This document shows, in pieces, positions 17,510 to 26,633 of a stretch of 64,000 nucleotides of DNA. The notes under the pieces were generated by a model. That model searched no databases. It had not been told where the DNA came from and worked only from the letters and a program-made list of their open reading frames with translations. Numbering within the stretch: position 1 is the first letter of the stretch; every line of letters begins with the position of its first letter. The position numbers and the translations under genes are program-made. Source of the DNA: Oleiagrimonas citrea (lineage in GTDB: Bacteria > Pseudomonadota > Gammaproteobacteria > Xanthomonadales > Rhodanobacteraceae); contig NZ_JAAZQD010000002.1 in the NCBI RefSeq assembly GCF_012395255.1, forward strand, positions 372,001-436,000. The letters are read 5' to 3'.

Positions 17510-17576
17510 GAACGCATTCCAGATGAATCGGTGACTCAGCCTAGCGTGTCGCCCCGATCCGGTCATCTGCCACAGG

Positions 17577-18980
17577 TCAGTCGTCCACCGCCGCCCCCGG
17601 CGCAAGCGGAACGTGACGCAGCCAGCGTTCGCTGGACAGCGTGCGCCACAGCCGCGTGAACAGCAGCACCGCCGCGGCACTGAGCCCGACCACGAGTCCC
17701 GCCCACATGCCGCGCGCGCCCCAATGCAGATGGAACGCCAGCCACCAGCCTGCCGGCATGCCCACGCCCCAGTAGGCGAACGCGCTGATGAGCATCGGCA
17801 CGCGCGTATCCTTCAGTCCGCGCAGAGCGCCGTTGGACGCCACCTGGATGCCGTCCGAGAACTGGAACAGGCCCGCCAGCACCATCAGCTGCGCGGCCAT
17901 CCCGACCACCGCCGCATCGTCGCTGTACAGCCCGGCGATCGCGTGCGGAATGCCCAGCATCAGGCTGCTCGACACCACCTGTGTGAACAGCGTCAGGCCC
18001 ACGCCGCACAGCGCCGCGTAACGCACGCCGATCACGTCCCGGCGGCCCGCCGCATGACCGACGCGGATGGTGATCGCCATGGCCGTGCCCAACGGCACCA
18101 TGAAGGCCACCGAGGACACATTCAGTGCGATCTGGTGCGCCGCCGTGACCGTTTCGCCCAGCGTGGCGACGGCCAGCGCCACGGCCACGAACAGGCCGCC
18201 CTCCATCAGCAATGTGAACGCCATGGGCGCGCCCAGGTACAGCAGTTCGCCCATCACGCGCGGATGCGGCAGATCGAAACGTTCGGTCAGGCGGATGCCC
18301 CGGTAGTTCGGATGTTTCAGGACGTAAAACGCGAAACCGAGCATCTCGCACCACAGCACGATCGCCGTGGCGATGCCGCTACCGCGCGCGCCCATCGGGG
18401 AAAAGCCCAGCCGGCCATACATCAGCACATAGCCCAGCGGCGCCAGCAGCACGAGACCGCCGAGGCTGAAGAACATCGACGGCCGTGGCAGCGACAGCCC
18501 TTCGGACAGTCCGCGCAGGGCGAAATACAGCGTCAGCGCCGGCGCGCCCCAGCCGACGGCGTGCAGGAACGCCACCACATCGGGGCGCAGGCTCGGCACC
18601 ACACCCACCAGCCGCAGCATGAACTCGGCGTGCCGCACGGCGTAGACCAGGATCAGTCCGAGCAGCAGCGCGATCCACAGAGCCTGGCGGATCGTCGCAC
18701 CAATCTCGCCGCGGCGTCCGGCGCCATCCAGCTGCGCCACGGTCGGCGGCACCGCGAGCATGGTGCCGATGCCGATCAGGATCGCCAGCGTCCAGATGCC
18801 GGCGCCGGTTGTCACCGCCGCCTGCACATGCGCATTCAGATGCCCGGAGAGCATGGCGTCGACCACATTCGTACCCACGGCCGCCAGCTGCGCCGCGATC
18901 AACGGCAGCGCCAAACGCAGCAACGCGCCGGTTTCACGCGCAACGCGCACGCGATCGATGCTGGATAAGGGCTTGGGCAC
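17577..18980 (-). CDS. norM: MATE family multidrug efflux transporter
   Basis: A 467-residue integral membrane protein with about twelve hydrophobic segments in two similar halves. MATE marks include LPLIAAQLAAVGTNVVDAMLSGHL at the N-terminus, TVTAAHQIALNVSSVAFMVPLGTAMAITIRVGHAAG in the middle, and GLFQFSDGIQVASNGALRGLKDTRVPMLI in the second half. Such pumps export cationic drugs in exchange for Na+ or H+. The start is GTG at 18980. Upstream lies the long intergenic region described separately. Confidence 0.9.
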   Translation of the reverse strand: MPKPLSSIDRVRVARETGALLRLALPLIAAQLAAVGTNVVDAMLSGHLNAHVQAAVTTGAGIWTLAILIGIGTMLAVPPTVAQLDGAGRRGEIGATIRQALWIALLLGLILVYAVRHAEFMLRLVGVVPSLRPDVVAFLHAVGWGAPALTLYFALRGLSEGLSLPRPSMFFSLGGLVLLAPLGYVLMYGRLGFSPMGARGSGIATAIVLWCEMLGFAFYVLKHPNYRGIRLTERFDLPHPRVMGELLYLGAPMAFTLLMEGGLFVAVALAVATLGETVTAAHQIALNVSSVAFMVPLGTAMAITIRVGHAAGRRDVIGVRYAALCGVGLTLFTQVVSSSLMLGIPHAIAGLYSDDAAVVGMAAQLMVLAGLFQFSDGIQVASNGALRGLKDTRVPMLISAFAYWGVGMPAGWWLAFHLHWGARGMWAGLVVGLSAAAVLLFTRLWRTLSSERWLRHVPLAPGAAVDD

Positions 18981-19112
18981 GGACAGTCGCCGGGGGATTC
19001 GGGCCGGTCATTCTAGCCGCGGTTGGGGGTTCAGGTGACCCCGACCGACTTCTCCCCCTGAGGTTTCAGGCCACCCGGGCCGCGCAAGTGCTTGCCGGTG
19101 CACGGATTCGGC

Positions 19113-19138
19113 AAAAATACTGTCGCGACAGTATTTTT
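19113..19138. repeat. Perfect 26-bp palindrome
   Basis: The left arm AAAAATACTGTCG is followed by its exact reverse complement, centred on TCGCGA. Unlike the terminators in this window its stem is not GC-rich, so an operator or cruciform site is more likely than a terminator. A bidirectional terminator remains possible because each arm ends in an A/T run. Confidence 0.8.
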
Positions 19139-19347
19139 CACACCCCGCGCGTCAGGTTGTGCACAGTCGGCGTTGCGTCTCAGCAACCTGTGAGCGAAGG
19201 CCGAGGCGAGCTTCCGAATGACTTTCGACACATTTATAAGCGCATGTTTTTAAACAATTATTTCAGACTGGTTAAACTTTCACCAATATGTAACCGACCC
19301 CATAGCCATGCCCTCTGGGGGCCATGATCCCAACAACGTCCACAGAC

Positions 19348-19370
19348 TTATCCACAGCTTTTGTGGATAA
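19348..19370. promoter_or_regulatory. Two inverted perfect DnaA boxes
   Basis: TTATCCACA (19348-19356) and TGTGGATAA (19362-19370) are both exact 9-mer DnaA boxes in opposite orientation, 5 nt apart. A weaker partial match (TTGTGCACA) lies near 19154-19162. Confidence 0.75.
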
Positions 19371-19532
19371 CCGGGAAATACGTGACTAAGCGGACACTTA
19401 GGGACTTTTCCGAGGAAAACCGTGAACTGTGCCCTGTATCTGACGCATGACGTGCACCCACCCATGGACGTAGGGACCACGCGATGAGGCTGCCGCCTTA
19501 TGTCAGAATCGATCGCTCATCGGGGGGAGCTC

Positions 19533-20669
19533 ATGCAGGACATCAAGGTATTCGAGGGCGCGCACTGCACCAACTGCGGCGAACCGCTGCAAGGCGCGTA
19601 CTGCCATCGCTGCGGACAATCCGTACACAGCGTGCTGCGACCCATGCACGGTCTGGTGGAGGAAACGGTCGAAACCGTGCTGCATATCGACAGCCGGATT
19701 CTGCATACCGTGCCGAAACTATTCCTGAAACCGGGCTTCCTGACCCTGGAATACTTCGCCGGCCGGCGCATCCGCTACATCGCACCGTTCCGGCTCATGT
19801 TCGTGCTGTGCCTGTTGACGTTCTTTGCACTGCATTGGTCGGTCGACAACATTTCCACGATCGACAGCGGCCTGTCCAAGATCGAGAACAGCGCCACCCC
19901 CGATACGAGCAATTTCGCCGACGCCCACACGCCGGAGCAAGTGCGCCAGTCGCTGCAGAAGCGGCTTCAGGACCTGGATCAAGTACGGCAGGCTCCGAAC
20001 GTGCCGACGCTGGCCATCGAGCAGATCGACCGGAGCGAACGCATCCTCCGCAAGCAGGCGAACCAGCGCCTGAGCGAACTCGGCGCACCCCCGCTTCCCG
20101 TGCCGGCCACGTCTTCCCGACTGCCCGCAACGACATCCACCGCCGCCACACCGGCGTCGCAGGAAGCCGATTCGGATACCCTCGCCTCACGCATCGAAGC
20201 CAACTGGAAAGCCTTCGCTAAAGGCAACGCGCGCGAGCGCAGCGCCGCCCGGCGACGCATGACCGATGGCGTCTTCGGCACCCTGCCGCAGGCTCTGCTG
20301 TTGATGGCTCCGCTTTTCGCCCTGCTGCTGAAAGTCTTCTACCTGTTCAAGCGTCGCCTGTACATGGAACACCTGATCGTGGCCATGCACAGCCACGCCT
20401 TCCTGTTCCTCAGCGTGCTTCTGATCACAGGCGTCGGGCTGCTCTCTCACTGGCTGACCCCGCATGCCGCCTGGCTGGAGCATCCGCTGAGCTGGCTGAT
20501 GCGCGCTCTGCTGCTGTGGATCCCCATCTACCTGTTGTGGATGCAGAAACGTGTCTATCGTCAGGGCTGGCCGGCCACCATCTGGAAATTCCTGTTCATT
20601 GGGACGCTCTACAGCGTGCTGCTCACCACGGTGGTGATGGTGGGCGTGGCGCTCGGCATGGCGCACTGA
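19533..20669 (+). CDS. DUF3667 domain-containing membrane protein with N-terminal zinc ribbon
   Basis: About 378 residues. Residues about 10-30 carry CTNCGEPLQGAYCHRCGQ, a four-Cys zinc ribbon that opens DUF3667 proteins, followed by the family segment RILHTVPKLFLKPGFLTLEYFAGRRIRYIAPFRLMFVLCLLTFF. After a long charged periplasmic or cytosolic loop (about 110-250) come several membrane helices to the end. The function is unknown. The start at 19533 has GGGGGGAG close upstream; an ATG at 19500 would add 11 residues and cannot be excluded. The DnaA-box region lies just upstream. Confidence 0.78.
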   Translation: MQDIKVFEGAHCTNCGEPLQGAYCHRCGQSVHSVLRPMHGLVEETVETVLHIDSRILHTVPKLFLKPGFLTLEYFAGRRIRYIAPFRLMFVLCLLTFFALHWSVDNISTIDSGLSKIENSATPDTSNFADAHTPEQVRQSLQKRLQDLDQVRQAPNVPTLAIEQIDRSERILRKQANQRLSELGAPPLPVPATSSRLPATTSTAATPASQEADSDTLASRIEANWKAFAKGNARERSAARRRMTDGVFGTLPQALLLMAPLFALLLKVFYLFKRRLYMEHLIVAMHSHAFLFLSVLLITGVGLLSHWLTPHAAWLEHPLSWLMRALLLWIPIYLLWMQKRVYRQGWPATIWKFLFIGTLYSVLLTTVVMVGVALGMAH

Positions 20670-20721
20670 ACGCATCGCACACGGCTGACCACGTTCGCCC
20701 TGCACACGGCGCGCTCCCCGC

Positions 20722-20727
20722 TACACT
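20722..20727 (+). promoter_or_regulatory. Start-proximal -10 box (priA)
   Basis: TACACT ends 6 nt before the priA ATG at 20734 and there is no Shine-Dalgarno sequence. This suggests a leaderless mRNA. Confidence 0.5.
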
Positions 20728-20733
20728 TGCCGC

Positions 20734-22914
20734 ATGTCCGCCGTCCTGCGCATCGCCCTTGCGGTTCCGTTGCCGCGCCTGTTCGACTACCTGCCGCCGA
20801 CCGACGGCACGGTCGAGGTCGGCACGCGCGTGCTGGTGCCGTTCGGTCGCCGGATGCAAGTCGGCATCGTGGTCGAGCATGCTGCACAGAGCAGCGTTCC
20901 CGAAAAGCAGCTGAAACGGATACAGCGCGTGCTGGACGACGAACCGCTGCTGCACGGCGAACTGCTCGACAGCCTGAAATGGGCCACCGACTACTGGCTC
21001 GGCACGCCCGGCGATGTCTTCCTCAACAACGCGCTGCCCACCGCACTGCGCCAGGCCAAGCCCTGGCCGACACTGGGTGAGGAACGCTGGAGCCTGAGCG
21101 AGGAAGGGCACGCGGCGCAACGGGAAGGCAAACGACGCGGACGCAGCCGCGCGCTGCTCGACTTGCTCACAGAAACGCCCCTGCGCGCCAGCGAACTGGA
21201 TCTGCGCCTGCCCGGCTGGCGCGATGCCGCGCGCCGCCTGCAGAAGGCCGGCCTGGTCGACAGCACAATTACCGCCGAAGACCCACCTACGCCGCCCGCC
21301 CTGGCCGGACCGGAGCACAACGCGGGCCAGCGCGAAGCCATCGACGCCGTGGCCGGCACGCTGGGCGGCTTCGCTCCCTTTCTGCTTCACGGCGTCACCG
21401 GAAGCGGCAAAACCGAGGTCTACATCGCACTGATTGAGCGCGCGCTGGCCGCCGGCCACCAGTGTCTGCTGCTGGTGCCGGAAATCGGCCTCGCCCCGCA
21501 GACGGTGGCGCGGTTGCGGGCGCGACTCGGCGTGACGGTCGACGTGCTCCACTCCAACCTGGCCGAGGGCGCGCGTGCGCGCGCCTGGCTGCGCGCACGC
21601 AACGGCCGGGCGCGAGTGATCCTGGGCACGCGCTCGGCCGTGTTCACGCCGCTACCCGAAGCCGGCCTGATCGTGGTCGACGAGGAACACGACACCTCCT
21701 ACAAGCAGCAGGAAGGCTTCCGCTACCACGCCCGCGACCTGGCCGTGGTCCGCGCACAACGGCTCGGCGTGCCGATCGTGCTCGGCTCGGCCACGCCGTC
21801 GCTGGAAACGCTGGCCAATGTCGACGCTGGCCGCTACCAACGCCTGAACCTGCGCGAGCGCACCGGCGCGCATAGCAAGCCGCCGCGCGCGGAGATCATC
21901 GACGTGCGCGGCCAGTCCATGCAGCACGGCCTGTCCAACCCGCTGCTGGCCGCGCTGGATGCCTGCGTCGAACGCGGCGAGCAGGCGCTGATCTTCCGCA
22001 ACCGCCGCGGCTACGCACCGCTGCTGACCTGCCACCTGTGCGGCTGGCACGCCGAATGTCAGCGTTGCGAGAAACCGCTGGCGCTGCACCACGGCCGCAA
22101 CCGCCTGATCTGTCATCACTGCGACCTGGAACGTCCCGTACCGACCGCCTGCCCAGGCTGTGGCGGCGAGGGCCTGCACCGCCAAGGGCACGGTACCGAA
22201 CGCCTGGAAGAAGCCCTGCAGACCCGCTACGCCGATATCCCGGTTCTGCGCATCGACCGCGAAACCACGCGCCGGCGCGAAGCTTTCGAGGATCTTATGG
22301 GCCCGCTCGCCGACGGCCGCCCGGCCATCCTGGTCGGCACGCAGATGCTGGCCAAGGGCCATGACCTGCCAAACCTGACCCTGGTCGCCATCACCAGCCT
22401 CGACGAAGGCCTGCACAGCCTCGACTTCCGCGCCAACGAACGACTGGCGCAGTTGATCGTGCAGGTCGCCGGACGCGCCGGACGCGCCGGCAAGCCCGGA
22501 CGCGTCCTGCTGCAGACGCACCACCCCGAACACCCACTGCTGCAGACTCTGCTTCACCGCGGCTACAGTGCCACCTGCGCACTCATGCTGGACGAACGCC
22601 GCGCGCTGCAATTGCCGCCCTTTGCCCATCAGGCGCTGCTGCGCGCCGACGCCACCCGCCGCGAGCACGTCGACGCCTTTCTCGCCGCTGCCCGCGAAGC
22701 GCTACCGGCATCCGACGCGCTGCGCACATCCGGGCCGATGCCCGCGCCGATGCCACTGCGCGCTGGCCGCCATCGCGGTCAGCTGCTGCTTGAAGCCGAT
22801 ACGCGCAACACCTTGCACGCCGTCCTCAGGCCCTGGCGCGAAGCGCTGTCCGCGCTCGAGGGCGCGCGCCGCGTGCGTTGGTCCATCGATGTCGACCCGG
22901 TCGATTTGTACTGA
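20734..22914 (+). CDS. priA: Primosomal protein N' (replication restart helicase PriA)
   Basis: A 726-residue replication-restart helicase, matching E. coli PriA (732). The N-terminal 3' DNA-binding domain starts LRIALAVPLPRLFDYLPP. Walker A is GVTGSGKTEVY (G220-Y230), Walker B is VVDEEHD. The zinc-binding insert shows paired CxxC motifs in CHLCGWHAECQRC and CHHCDLERPVPTACPGC. The helicase C-terminal motifs include VGTQMLAKGHD and VAGRAGR. PriA reloads the replisome at collapsed forks. It is transcribed away from the DnaA-box region, 64 nt after the DUF3667 gene. Confidence 0.96.
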   Translation: MSAVLRIALAVPLPRLFDYLPPTDGTVEVGTRVLVPFGRRMQVGIVVEHAAQSSVPEKQLKRIQRVLDDEPLLHGELLDSLKWATDYWLGTPGDVFLNNALPTALRQAKPWPTLGEERWSLSEEGHAAQREGKRRGRSRALLDLLTETPLRASELDLRLPGWRDAARRLQKAGLVDSTITAEDPPTPPALAGPEHNAGQREAIDAVAGTLGGFAPFLLHGVTGSGKTEVYIALIERALAAGHQCLLLVPEIGLAPQTVARLRARLGVTVDVLHSNLAEGARARAWLRARNGRARVILGTRSAVFTPLPEAGLIVVDEEHDTSYKQQEGFRYHARDLAVVRAQRLGVPIVLGSATPSLETLANVDAGRYQRLNLRERTGAHSKPPRAEIIDVRGQSMQHGLSNPLLAALDACVERGEQALIFRNRRGYAPLLTCHLCGWHAECQRCEKPLALHHGRNRLICHHCDLERPVPTACPGCGGEGLHRQGHGTERLEEALQTRYADIPVLRIDRETTRRREAFEDLMGPLADGRPAILVGTQMLAKGHDLPNLTLVAITSLDEGLHSLDFRANERLAQLIVQVAGRAGRAGKPGRVLLQTHHPEHPLLQTLLHRGYSATCALMLDERRALQLPPFAHQALLRADATRREHVDAFLAAAREALPASDALRTSGPMPAPMPLRAGRHRGQLLLEADTRNTLHAVLRPWREALSALEGARRVRWSIDVDPVDLY

Positions 22915-22935
22915 CCCGCGCCACGGTTTTACTCT
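22906..22935 (+). promoter_or_regulatory. Candidate transaldolase promoter
   Basis: TTGTAC (22906-22911) and TACTCT (22930-22935) are 18 nt apart, a fair sigma-70 match. The -35 overlaps the priA stop codon. Transcription would start about 25 nt before the transaldolase ATG. Confidence 0.45.
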
Positions 22936-22968
22936 GAACGTTCCGCCACGCATCCCCCAAGGAAACCC

Positions 22969-23922
22969 ATGGCTTCCCAGCTCGAACAACTGCGCGCGAT
23001 GACCACGGTCGTCGTCGACTCCGGCGACCTCGACGCCATCGAACGCCACAAGCCCGTCGACGCCACCACCAATCCGTCGCTGCTGCTCAAGGCCGCCTCC
23101 ATGGACGGCTACAAGACGCTCATCGACGACGCACTGGACTGGGCACGCGGCCAGAGCAACGACCGCGAGACGCAGATCCTCGACGCCAGCGATCGACTCG
23201 CCGTCAACGCCGGCTCGCACATCCTGAAACGGATTCCCGGCCGCGTCTCCACCGAGGTCGACGCCCGCCTGTCCTTCGACACCGAGGCCACCATCGCCAA
23301 GGCACACCGCCTGGTCGGCATGTATGACGATGCCGGCATCGGCACCGACCGCATCCTCATCAAGATCGCCTCCACCTGGGAAGGCATCCGCGCCGCCGAA
23401 CAGCTCGAACGCGAAGGCATCCACTGCAACATGACGCTGCTGTTCGCCTTCGAGCAGGCCGTCGCCGCCGCCGACGTCGGCGCGTTCCTGATCTCGCCCT
23501 TCGTCGGCCGCATCTACGACTGGTACATCGCCAATACCGACCACGACGACTTCGCCGCCGAGGACGATCCCGGCGTGCACTCCGTGCGCAAGATCTACGA
23601 CTGGTACAAGCGTCATGGCGTCGACACCGTGGTCATGGGCGCCAGCTTCCGCAACACCGGGCAGATCACCGCCCTGGCCGGCTGCGACCGCCTCACCATC
23701 AGCCCCGACCTTCTGGAAAAGTTGGACGCCACCGACGCCGAACTGCCGCGCCAACTCGAAGACAGCGGACACCGCGCGGAGCGTCCCGGAAGCCTCGACG
23801 AAAAAGCCTTCCGCTGGGGCAAGAACGAAGACGCCATGGCCACCGAGAAACTGGCCGACGGTATTCGCCGCTTCGCCGCCGATCAGGTCAAGCTGGAGAA
23901 ACTACTCAACGACAAGCTCTAA
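22969..23922 (+). CDS. tal: Transaldolase
   Basis: A 317-residue enzyme of the TalB type. It starts [20 protein letters not shown] after AAGGAA. The Schiff-base Lys is K132 in [16 protein letters not shown], the same residue number as in E. coli Tal[37 protein letters not shown] and [12 protein letters not shown] are family motifs. It moves a dihydroxyacetone unit between sugar phosphates in the non-oxidative pentose phosphate pathway, in the cytosol. It appears to be monocistronic, with its own promoter inside the priA end. Confidence 0.96.
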   Translation: MASQLEQLRAMTTVVVDSGDLDAIERHKPVDATTNPSLLLKAASMDGYKTLIDDALDWARGQSNDRETQILDASDRLAVNAGSHILKRIPGRVSTEVDARLSFDTEATIAKAHRLVGMYDDAGIGTDRILIKIASTWEGIRAAEQLEREGIHCNMTLLFAFEQAVAAADVGAFLISPFVGRIYDWYIANTDHDDFAAEDDPGVHSVRKIYDWYKRHGVDTVVMGASFRNTGQITALAGCDRLTISPDLLEKLDATDAELPRQLEDSGHRAERPGSLDEKAFRWGKNEDAMATEKLADGIRRFAADQVKLEKLLNDKL

Positions 23923-24001
23923 TCTCGCCTGCCCGGCGCAGACAATGCCGAATGTGTATGCTCAACACAAACGCGCGACGATAGGCGAGGGAGGGGGCTG
24001 C

Positions 24002-24715
24002 ATGTCGAGCATCAAGAACTTTTTCGATGGCGTTTTCCGCTGGGTATGGCGGATCAACGGCGTGCTGCTGCTGGCCCTGCTGGTGTTCGCTCTGATCGTT
24101 TTCAGTCTGATTCCGAGCGGATTCCACCCGGGACGAAACGAAGTCGCCCAGGAAGGTTCGATCACGCCCCATACCGCATCGCACCCGCACGTGCCTGCGC
24201 TGCACTTGGGTCTGATGCGGGACCTTTCGGGCACTCCCATGCTCTACGCACCGCTGAAAGCAGCCGACCCCGACTCGACGGTTTCATTCTCCGGTTCGGT
24301 GTCGACGCAGGTGCACAACGTACTCTTCTTCGACATGTCGACAAAGCAGGAACACTGGCTGTTCAAAAATAACCGTCAGGTCATCTCGCGACCCGAAGTC
24401 CTCGAGCACAATATGCCTGCACCCTCGGCAAACATGAAACCTGCAAAAAAAGCCGTCGGCCTGATTTTCGGCGTACGCCGGCAAACAGGCGACCCCACGA
24501 GTGCCGCGCTATGGGACATCGAGCTGGCTTCTGTCGATGGCCGCCGCGTCACTACGCTCGCATCCGACGTGGATGCCATGATGGGTTTCCACTTCGCAGA
24601 CGGCACCCGCGCGCTGCTTGTGTTTTATACATCGCATGGCGCAGCACATGTGTTGAATGTAGACCTCGAAACACACAAGGTGCTCTCGACCAGGAAACTC
24701 GCAACACCGTTGTAG
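24002..24715 (+). CDS. Hypothetical single-pass inner membrane protein
   Basis: A 237-residue protein starting MSSIKNFFDGVFRWVWRING after GAGGGGG. One membrane segment, VLLLALLVFALIVFSLI (about residues 21-37), leaves a roughly 195-residue soluble domain, most likely periplasmic. That domain looks beta-rich (VSFSGSVSTQVHNVLFFDMSTKQEHWLF and later WDIELASVDGRRVTTLASD), suggesting a repeat of short strands as in propeller-like folds. I recognise no named family. Codon use is slightly less GC-extreme than in neighbours. It lies 79 nt after transaldolase. Confidence 0.7.
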   Translation: MSSIKNFFDGVFRWVWRINGVLLLALLVFALIVFSLIPSGFHPGRNEVAQEGSITPHTASHPHVPALHLGLMRDLSGTPMLYAPLKAADPDSTVSFSGSVSTQVHNVLFFDMSTKQEHWLFKNNRQVISRPEVLEHNMPAPSANMKPAKKAVGLIFGVRRQTGDPTSAALWDIELASVDGRRVTTLASDVDAMMGFHFADGTRALLVFYTSHGAAHVLNVDLETHKVLSTRKLATPL

Positions 24716-24831
24716 ATACGCAAAATCCGATCAGCCTTTACCTGGCTGAACGCTGACCCGCCATTCAACGAACAATCCTGATTCCGTACGGCTCAGCGCG
24801 AACAACTGACTGCTGGTAATCGGAGGTGCAT

Positions 24832-25317
24832 GTGGCCAAGCAAGCCAAGAACATGGTCTGCCTGTGGTACGACGGTGACGCGGAAGAGGCCGCGCGCTTC
24901 TACGCTGCGACATTCCCCGACTCCTCGGTCGATGCCGTGCATCACGCACCCGGCGACTATCCCTCCGGACAGCAGGGCGACGTGCTGACGGTTGAGTTCA
25001 CAGTGATGGGCATCCCCTGCCTCGGTCTCAATGGCGGACCGCACTTCAAGCACTGCGAGGCGTTTTCGTTCCAGGTCGCGACCACGGACCAGGAAGAAAC
25101 CGACCGCTGCTGGAACGCCATCGTCGACCATGGCGGCCAGGAAAGCGACTGCGGCTGGTGCAAGGATCGCTGGGGCGTGTCCTGGCAAATCACGCCGCGG
25201 GTCTTGATGGATGCGATCACCGACGCCGACCCCGGCATCGCCAAACGCGCCTTCGACGCCATGATGACGATGCGCAAGATCGACATCGCCCTGATCGAGG
25301 CTGCACGCCGCGCTTGA
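24832..25317 (+). CDS. VOC family protein (PhnB-like)
   Basis: A 161-residue protein from a GTG start at 24832, with GGAGG 5 nt upstream. It begins MAKQAKNMVCLWYDGDAEEAARFYAATFPDS, the usual opening of PhnB-like VOC proteins often annotated as 3-demethylubiquinone-9 3-methyltransferase domain proteins. The middle part VMGIPCLGLNGGPHFKHCEAFSFQV and the region CGWCKDRWGVSWQITPRVL are typical. The biochemical function of this subgroup is not established. A second VOC protein of another subgroup lies at 27474-27854. Confidence 0.85.
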   Translation: MAKQAKNMVCLWYDGDAEEAARFYAATFPDSSVDAVHHAPGDYPSGQQGDVLTVEFTVMGIPCLGLNGGPHFKHCEAFSFQVATTDQEETDRCWNAIVDHGGQESDCGWCKDRWGVSWQITPRVLMDAITDADPGIAKRAFDAMMTMRKIDIALIEAARRA

Positions 25318-25507
25318 GATGCCCGACCATCGCATGCGGCACATCCGAATCCGTACGACGATGCCGCGAACCGCACCGTATGCGCAGAAACCGATCTAGC
25401 CGAACACCCGTGCCGCGCATGCGGTATGCACATGCCTGTAGGCTCTGAAGTACGTCGACGCATGCACGACCACGGCGACGCCCTCCACGCAGGCATACGG
25501 CAATCCG

Positions 25508-25909
25508 ATGAATCCTTCGCTCATCCTCCCGATGGCCGCCCATGTGGCGCTTACCGCATTCCTCTACTTCTTGCTGACCGCTGTCCGCGCGCCCGCCGTC
25601 TGGGGTGTGGGCCGGCGGGGCCGTGACCTGCCTTCCTGGACCGCATTCGAACCGCGCATCAGCGCAAATCTCTCCAATCAGTTCGAATGGCCCCTGTTCT
25701 TCCACCTCGCATGCCTGCTGCTGATGTCCTTGCACGCCGTCGATACGTGGGCACTGTGGCTGGCCTGGATTTTCGTCGCCGGACGCCTGCTGCACAGCGG
25801 CGTGCAGATCCTCATCCCCAACATTCGCCTGCGCGGCCTGGTGTTCACCGTCAACTTTCTCGCTGCCGTAGGATTATGGATACGCGTGCTGGTGCTCTGG
25901 CCGCACTGA
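25508..25909 (+). CDS. MAPEG family membrane protein
   Basis: A 133-residue protein with four hydrophobic segments: LILPMAAHVALTAFLYFLLTAV, FEWPLFFHLACLLLMSLHAV, ALWLAWIFVAGRLLHSGVQIL and GLVFTVNFLAAVGLWIRVL. The NQFEWPLFF and GRLLHS motifs are those of bacterial MAPEG proteins, the membrane glutathione and eicosanoid metabolism group. No enzymatic activity can be assigned. The 190 nt before it hold no recognisable element. It is followed 49 nt later by the YdeI-like gene. Confidence 0.8.
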   Translation: MNPSLILPMAAHVALTAFLYFLLTAVRAPAVWGVGRRGRDLPSWTAFEPRISANLSNQFEWPLFFHLACLLLMSLHAVDTWALWLAWIFVAGRLLHSGVQILIPNIRLRGLVFTVNFLAAVGLWIRVLVLWPH

Positions 25910-25958
25910 AGCCAGCATTCCGTCCGCAGAGCCGTGTTCCACGAACCTCTTCATCGCC

Positions 25959-26510
25959 ATGTCCGACACCACGCCCACCATCCGTTTCGAAGCGACGCTG
26001 CTGCGACCCAGGCACGCGGAGAAGGGGGACCGATGGAGCTTTCTGGTCTTGCCCAGGGACGCCAGCGCACAGCTCCCCACCCGCGGACAGGCATTCGTGA
26101 AAGGCACGCTCAACGGCGCCACGTTCCGCGCCACACTGGAACCCGACGGACAAAAAGGCCATTGGCTGAAAGTCGGCGCTGCACTGCGCAAGCGCGCGCA
26201 GGTCATACCAGGCGAATCCGTCACGCTGGCCATCACCACCGACCCGACGCCACCCGAACCTAGGCTGCCGCCGGATGTGCGTCAGGCGCTCTACGATGCG
26301 CCCGAGGCGAAGGCCGCCTGGGCCGACATCACCTGTGCGGGCCGCTGGGACTGGCTGCACTGGATCACCGCCGCCAGGCGCGAAGAAACGCGCGCGCGCC
26401 GGATCGCCAACGCCTGCGACATGCTGGCTTCCGGCAAGCGGCGCGTGTGCTGTTTCGATCGATCTGGCTTCTACAGCAAGGAATTCAGCGCGCCCGAGGC
26501 GGCGGACTGA
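25959..26510 (+). CDS. YdeI/OmpD-associated family protein (DUF1905)
   Basis: A 183-residue soluble protein. The N-terminal half (about 8-95: IRFEATLLRPRHAEKGDRWSF and GHWLKVGAALRKRAQVIPGESV) is a DUF1905 beta-barrel domain. The C-terminal half (about 100-180: LPPDVRQALYDAPEAKAAWADIT and ITAARREETRARRIANACDMLASGKRRVCCFD) is the YdeI helical domain with its EETRARRI motif. Family members have been linked to resistance to peptides and polymyxin, but the mechanism is unclear. It is one of several small genes running rightward. Confidence 0.82.
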   Translation: MSDTTPTIRFEATLLRPRHAEKGDRWSFLVLPRDASAQLPTRGQAFVKGTLNGATFRATLEPDGQKGHWLKVGAALRKRAQVIPGESVTLAITTDPTPPEPRLPPDVRQALYDAPEAKAAWADITCAGRWDWLHWITAARREETRARRIANACDMLASGKRRVCCFDRSGFYSKEFSAPEAAD

Positions 26511-26633
26511 ATTTTCTCAAGTCCCGTCATGGCCCGTGTGCAGTCGTTGCCCTGAACATGCACACTTGCGATTCGCACCTTGCCATTCGACCTCACTATC
26601 GACCGGCACTATCTTCAGTACCAGGAGTTCCTC

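Larger units (their letters stand above)
18981..19532. other. Long intergenic region with DnaA boxes, AT-rich tract and 26-bp palindrome
   Basis: A 552-nt gap between divergent genes. From left to right it holds a hairpin at 19020-19048, a perfect 26-bp palindrome (19113-19138), an AT-rich stretch (about 19225-19295), two inverted perfect DnaA boxes (19348-19370) and a CTAAG-N6-CTTAG inverted repeat (19386-19401). I find no convincing coding sequence. The combination resembles an origin or a DnaA-control locus more than a plain promoter region. Confidence 0.55.

Noticed and set aside
19113-19138. The 26-bp palindrome as an SOS (LexA) box
   Set aside because: The CTGT and ACAG arms are separated by 4 nt, not the 8 nt of the E. 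coli type, and it does not fit the Xanthomonas LexA form as I recall it.
18981-19532. The DnaA-box region as the main chromosomal origin
   Set aside because: No dnaA, dnaN, recF, gyrB or rpmH lies nearby, and only two strong DnaA boxes are present; kept only as a possible DnaA-control or secondary-origin locus.
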